The translations under genes and the position numbers were made by a program. The notes beneath the pieces were generated by a model. That model was not told where the DNA came from. It searched no databases and saw nothing but the letters and a program-made list of their open reading frames with translations. DNA of 42,354 bases. Source: a virus. The DNA lies in the IMG/VR virus record IMGVR_UViG_3300031599_000011, positions 1 to 42,354 of that record, one strand, 5' to 3'. Each line of letters starts with the position of its first letter. The first letter of the stretch is position 1. Shown in pieces: positions 40,076 to 42,354 of the stretch.

Positions 40076-40435
40076 CTATGGCTTTCGCTTATTAATTATG
40101 CCTTCTGCCAGTCCACCCATGAAGTAGAAGCTAACAATTGAAAGCATGATCCAATCAATCTGGAACTCAGCTATTACTCCACGAATATCAGCTACATCCT
40201 TACCCATGAATACCATGACCATAACTAGGATATACGAAGAGATGTACGTACCACCGAACATGAGAGCTAGGTAGCGTTGAGCAATTTTAAATGGTGCATA
40301 AGCAGCCATTATATCAGTCTTAGCCTTAGTCTTAGCAGCAATGGCCTCTGGCTCGCTGGTATGGAATGAATCAATGAGGTCTATACTCTTACTGATTACA
40401 TCTCCACCACCAAAAATAGTGCTTAAAATTCCCAT
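40076..40435 (-). CDS. Holin-like membrane protein, 119 aa
   Basis: Two membrane segments at about 57-77 (ALMFGGTYISSYILVMVMVF) and 93-113 (WIMLSIVSFYFMGGLAEGI), preceded by an amphipathic region and followed by a basic tail (INKRKP). The plan resembles the GTA-type/3TM holin families. It follows the M15 peptidase gene by two bases, so the pair makes a classical holin-endolysin cassette. It would form holes in the inner membrane at a set time and let the peptidase reach the wall. The ribosome binding site is GGAGTAACC. Confidence 0.75.
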   Translation of the reverse strand: MGILSTIFGGGDVISKSIDLIDSFHTSEPEAIAAKTKAKTDIMAAYAPFKIAQRYLALMFGGTYISSYILVMVMVFMGKDVADIRGVIAEFQIDWIMLSIVSFYFMGGLAEGIINKRKP

Positions 40436-40437
40436 GG

Positions 40438-40824
40438 TTACTCCTCCAGTTCAAAGTGTGGCATATCCTGCCAATTCTTCCAGTTACCGCCCCATTTGAG
40501 CTTGTACCCTAGCTGTGCAGCTGCTTGAAGCATTGCTGCAGCTACTAAGGCAAGATGGAGCTTGTCCCAAGATGCTTTGCCTTCAACGTAAGCGTACACG
40601 TCAAGAGCTTTGCCTGATTGGTGGTATGACTTGTTGGTACGTCCATCAGCCTTAGACTTATTTGCTGTGAACAGTTTGGCTTGATCTGCAGTGGTACGCA
40701 GCCCACCAGTAGAAGGGATACCGAAGTCGATATTAGATATTGTAATCGCAAGTTCGCTTATCTCAATTAGTCTAGGGTCTACACCAGCACGATTGTTTAA
40801 AGAGTTCTGACCGAGCTTAAACAT
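40438..40824 (-). CDS. M15-family peptidoglycan peptidase (endolysin)
   Basis: The zinc-binding residues of the M15 (VanY/L-Ala-D-Glu peptidase) family are all visible: H68-x6-D75 in HQSGKALD and H123 in MPHFEL; the family GLR motif is GGLRTTADQAK. It cuts peptide stems of peptidoglycan. No signal peptide is present, so it depends on the holin next to it. The start at 40824 (MFKLGQNSLNNRAG) is preceded by GGGG; a longer reading from 40890 would add unlikely Cys-rich residues and overlap the previous gene. It is 128 residues, typical for a single-domain phage endolysin. Confidence 0.85.
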   Translation of the reverse strand: MFKLGQNSLNNRAGVDPRLIEISELAITISNIDFGIPSTGGLRTTADQAKLFTANKSKADGRTNKSYHQSGKALDVYAYVEGKASWDKLHLALVAAAMLQAAAQLGYKLKWGGNWKNWQDMPHFELEE

Positions 40825-40826
40825 TG

Positions 40827-41099
40827 TTAACCCCGCATCACATAGAAGACTGCAGATACAAGGCCTGCAATCAATAATCGTACAAACCATTCATTCGTAC
40901 CACTAGTCTTGGTAACCGTAGCTAAAGTGATAGCATGTTTGTCTATCTCAGCACTATGTTTGTTTAAGCGGCTATCCTGCGTAGTATTGTGTGCAGTCAA
41001 ACCATCCATCTTGGTATCAATCTCAACGAGCTTTACCATTACATCTACAAGCTTATCTATCTTAGCCTCTAGACGGTCGAACCTGGCGTTAACTTCCAT
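40827..41099 (-). CDS. XhlA-like coiled-coil membrane protein, 90 aa
   Basis: The N-terminal 65 residues form a coiled coil (MEVNARFDRLEAKIDKLVDV, then LNKHSAEIDKHAITL) followed by one C-terminal membrane segment (WFVRLLIAGLVSAVFYVM). This is the plan of XhlA/hemolysin-type lysis accessory proteins. It overlaps the metallophosphoesterase gene by eleven bases and is followed two bases later by the endolysin. The start at 41099 has AGGGAA six bases upstream; the longer reading from 41135 lacks this. It may regulate holin timing. Confidence 0.7.
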   Translation of the reverse strand: MEVNARFDRLEAKIDKLVDVMVKLVEIDTKMDGLTAHNTTQDSRLNKHSAEIDKHAITLATVTKTSGTNEWFVRLLIAGLVSAVFYVMRG

Positions 41100-42294
41100 G
41101 GTAATTCCCTGTAGTATTTGGGGTGATCTTATCATTATTCAGTTCCTTAATCCCTACCTTGTGTCGAATATATTCACCGTATTCTTTATGAAGTACAACA
41201 CAAGACATTGACCGATCTGATCCATAACCAGATTCAGCATGCCATCCATCTACTGGACTGAGAACGTTCCAGCTTTCTACTACCATACCGCCAATCTCCC
41301 TGGCAGTCTTATGATGAATATGACCCATCCAACAGAATCGGTGAGTTGTGTTACCCCACTGCTTAGACATTGTACGTGTGACGTGCTCATAGACTCTTTG
41401 AGGAGTCATACGGTCACCATGATGTGTGACTATAAGATTCGATCCAAACTGGAAGGATACGAATTTAGACACGTTATCTAGTACTTCAATACGTGGATCA
41501 TCTTCATATAATACTTTAAGGAGGATGTTTAGGGAGAGAGCTGCGTCTCTGTCATGGTTGCCACGAGCATTAAGGATAACTACCTTCTCATGCTTCTCTA
41601 ACATCATGTTAACAACACGTCTTAGGAGAGCACCTGCTGCTGTATATGCACGACTGAAGTGTCCATCTACATCTAACACATTACCGCTTTGGGTAGTGTT
41701 AGTGGTGTCATTTGCGTGGAGGAAATCACCCAGGTTAACTAGTAATCCAGTGTGTGCGTCTACACCACGTGTAATTAGTTTATCAAAAGCATCTACTAAT
41801 AGTGCCTCTGCTCTATCAATATTATAGTCTTCATCTCCGGTAGAAGCAGCGTGAGCTAGCATACCTAAATGATGGTCACCAATGACATAACATGACATGA
41901 GGTCAGTATCTGTATTAGTGGGACTAGTAATTTTAATATGTTTATTCTTGAGATCTTCAGCTAATCCTTCAACGAAAGATTTGATAGCCTCTAGTTCAGC
42001 ACCCTTCTTAAGGTCTGTCTTGACCCATTGACGTGATAGGTTACCGTTCTCATCGTAGTAGCTGCTAACACCTTTAACAATGTGTGACTCTGGTGATGTG
42101 TGTACCATGTCATGAGATGGTGAATAGCCTTGTCTGGCTGCCTTTGCTTTGACTCGTGTAATACAAGAGTTAACTGTAGCGTAGGATATTCCTAACTGTT
42201 CAGCTACTCTGGAGATGCTTGGGTTGGCTATTAGAGCGTCTAGTATCTCTGATTGTCGAGGTGAGGCCCATTCCTTGAGTGCTATGTAATTCAT
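41089..42294 (-). CDS. Metallophosphoesterase with N-terminal helix-turn-helix
   Basis: Residues about 130-380 form a calcineurin-like phosphoesterase with all metal motifs: D140-x-H142 in GDHHLG, D190 in GDFLHAND, N246-H247-D248, H292 in HHGD, and GH325-x-H327. Residues 1-55 have a helix-turn-helix (SISRVAEQLGISYATVNSCI). The combined form suggests that a DNA- or RNA-binding part brings the esterase to its target. Substrate unknown: a nucleic acid end, cyclic dinucleotide or protein phosphate are all possible. It is the first gene of the late block seen here, upstream of the lysis genes. The start MNYIALKEWASP lies just before 42294. Confidence 0.85.
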   Translation of the reverse strand: MNYIALKEWASPRQSEILDALIANPSISRVAEQLGISYATVNSCITRVKAKAARQGYSPSHDMVHTSPESHIVKGVSSYYDENGNLSRQWVKTDLKKGAELEAIKSFVEGLAEDLKNKHIKITSPTNTDTDLMSCYVIGDHHLGMLAHAASTGDEDYNIDRAEALLVDAFDKLITRGVDAHTGLLVNLGDFLHANDTTNTTQSGNVLDVDGHFSRAYTAAGALLRRVVNMMLEKHEKVVILNARGNHDRDAALSLNILLKVLYEDDPRIEVLDNVSKFVSFQFGSNLIVTHHGDRMTPQRVYEHVTRTMSKQWGNTTHRFCWMGHIHHKTAREIGGMVVESWNVLSPVDGWHAESGYGSDRSMSCVVLHKEYGEYIRHKVGIKELNNDKITPNTTGNYHGS

Positions 42295-42347
42295 ACGCAG
42301 GTAATATTCCGTATAGTGTTGGTAATAGATATTGACGTAATACTATC

Positions 42348-42353
42348 ATTATA
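42348..42353 (-). promoter_or_regulatory. Possible sigma70-like -10 of a late promoter
   Basis: On the minus strand TATAAT lies at 42353-42348, 54 bases before the metallophosphoesterase start. The matching -35 would lie outside the window. Late N4 promoters use host sigma70 polymerase with SSB, so this is a reasonable place for one, but a single six-base match in an AT-rich gap is weak evidence. Confidence 0.25.
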
Positions 42354-42354
42354 A

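Overview
The window is about 42 kb from the genome of a lytic, short-tailed bacteriophage related to coliphage N4 (Schitoviridae). Three things support this. A minus-strand gene at 18604-28077 encodes a 3157-residue protein that carries the motifs of the N4 virion RNA polymerase (vRNAP). The late genes (vRNAP, internal virion proteins, coat protein, scaffold-like protein, portal) appear in N4 order. A plus-strand replication block holds DNA polymerase, RecB-like nuclease, primase, RecA-like ATPase and single-stranded DNA-binding protein. The host is probably a Gram-negative gammaproteobacterium, but nothing here fixes it. I see no tRNA genes, CRISPR arrays, integrase or insertion sequences.

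Positions 38-2290 (plus strand) hold small, tightly packed accessory genes. They include a fusion protein with a Tad2-like anti-Thoeris domain, a zinc-ribbon protein and a deoxynucleoside monophosphate kinase. A terminator at 2311-2334 closes this block. Positions 2337-6188 hold a MoxR-type AAA+ ATPase, a 295-residue partner of unknown function, and a VWA protein with an HExxH motif. Positions 6187-8806 hold a membrane-anchored SPFH/band-7-like protein, a SleB-type cell wall hydrolase and several very small genes. Short hairpins with a TCC triloop (GGA on the template strand) precede the MoxR gene, the SPFH gene and the nuclease gene. They look like N4 vRNAP promoters.

Positions 8897-18607 (plus strand) are the replication and recombination block. 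The family A DNA polymerase is split into an exonuclease half and a palm/fingers half, separated by two small genes. After it come a PD-(D/E)XK nuclease, an ATPase-primase fusion, a Sak4/RecA-like ATPase, SSB, a RusA-like resolvase and a short acidic protein. Three compact, apparently structured noncoding stretches lie at 8307-8373, 8816-8865 and 12267-12392.

Positions 18604-42294 (minus strand) are the late block, transcribed towards the replication genes. In transcription order it holds an HTH-metallophosphoesterase, a lysis cassette (XhlA-like membrane protein, M15 peptidase, holin), portal, a small protein, an acidic scaffold-like protein, major capsid protein, two small virion proteins, a heptad-repeat protein, a large membrane-containing structural protein, a small protein, a 734-residue internal protein, and vRNAP. 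Terminators follow the capsid gene and the 734-residue gene. The second lies just before the vRNAP gene and could keep its dose low.

In the N4 model, vRNAP packaged in the virion enters with the DNA and transcribes early genes from hairpin promoters. The early and middle genes then replicate the DNA. SSB later helps the host RNA polymerase transcribe the late block. The gene content and order here fit that scheme. The terminase, the two-subunit phage RNAP2 and the tail fibre genes are not in this window.
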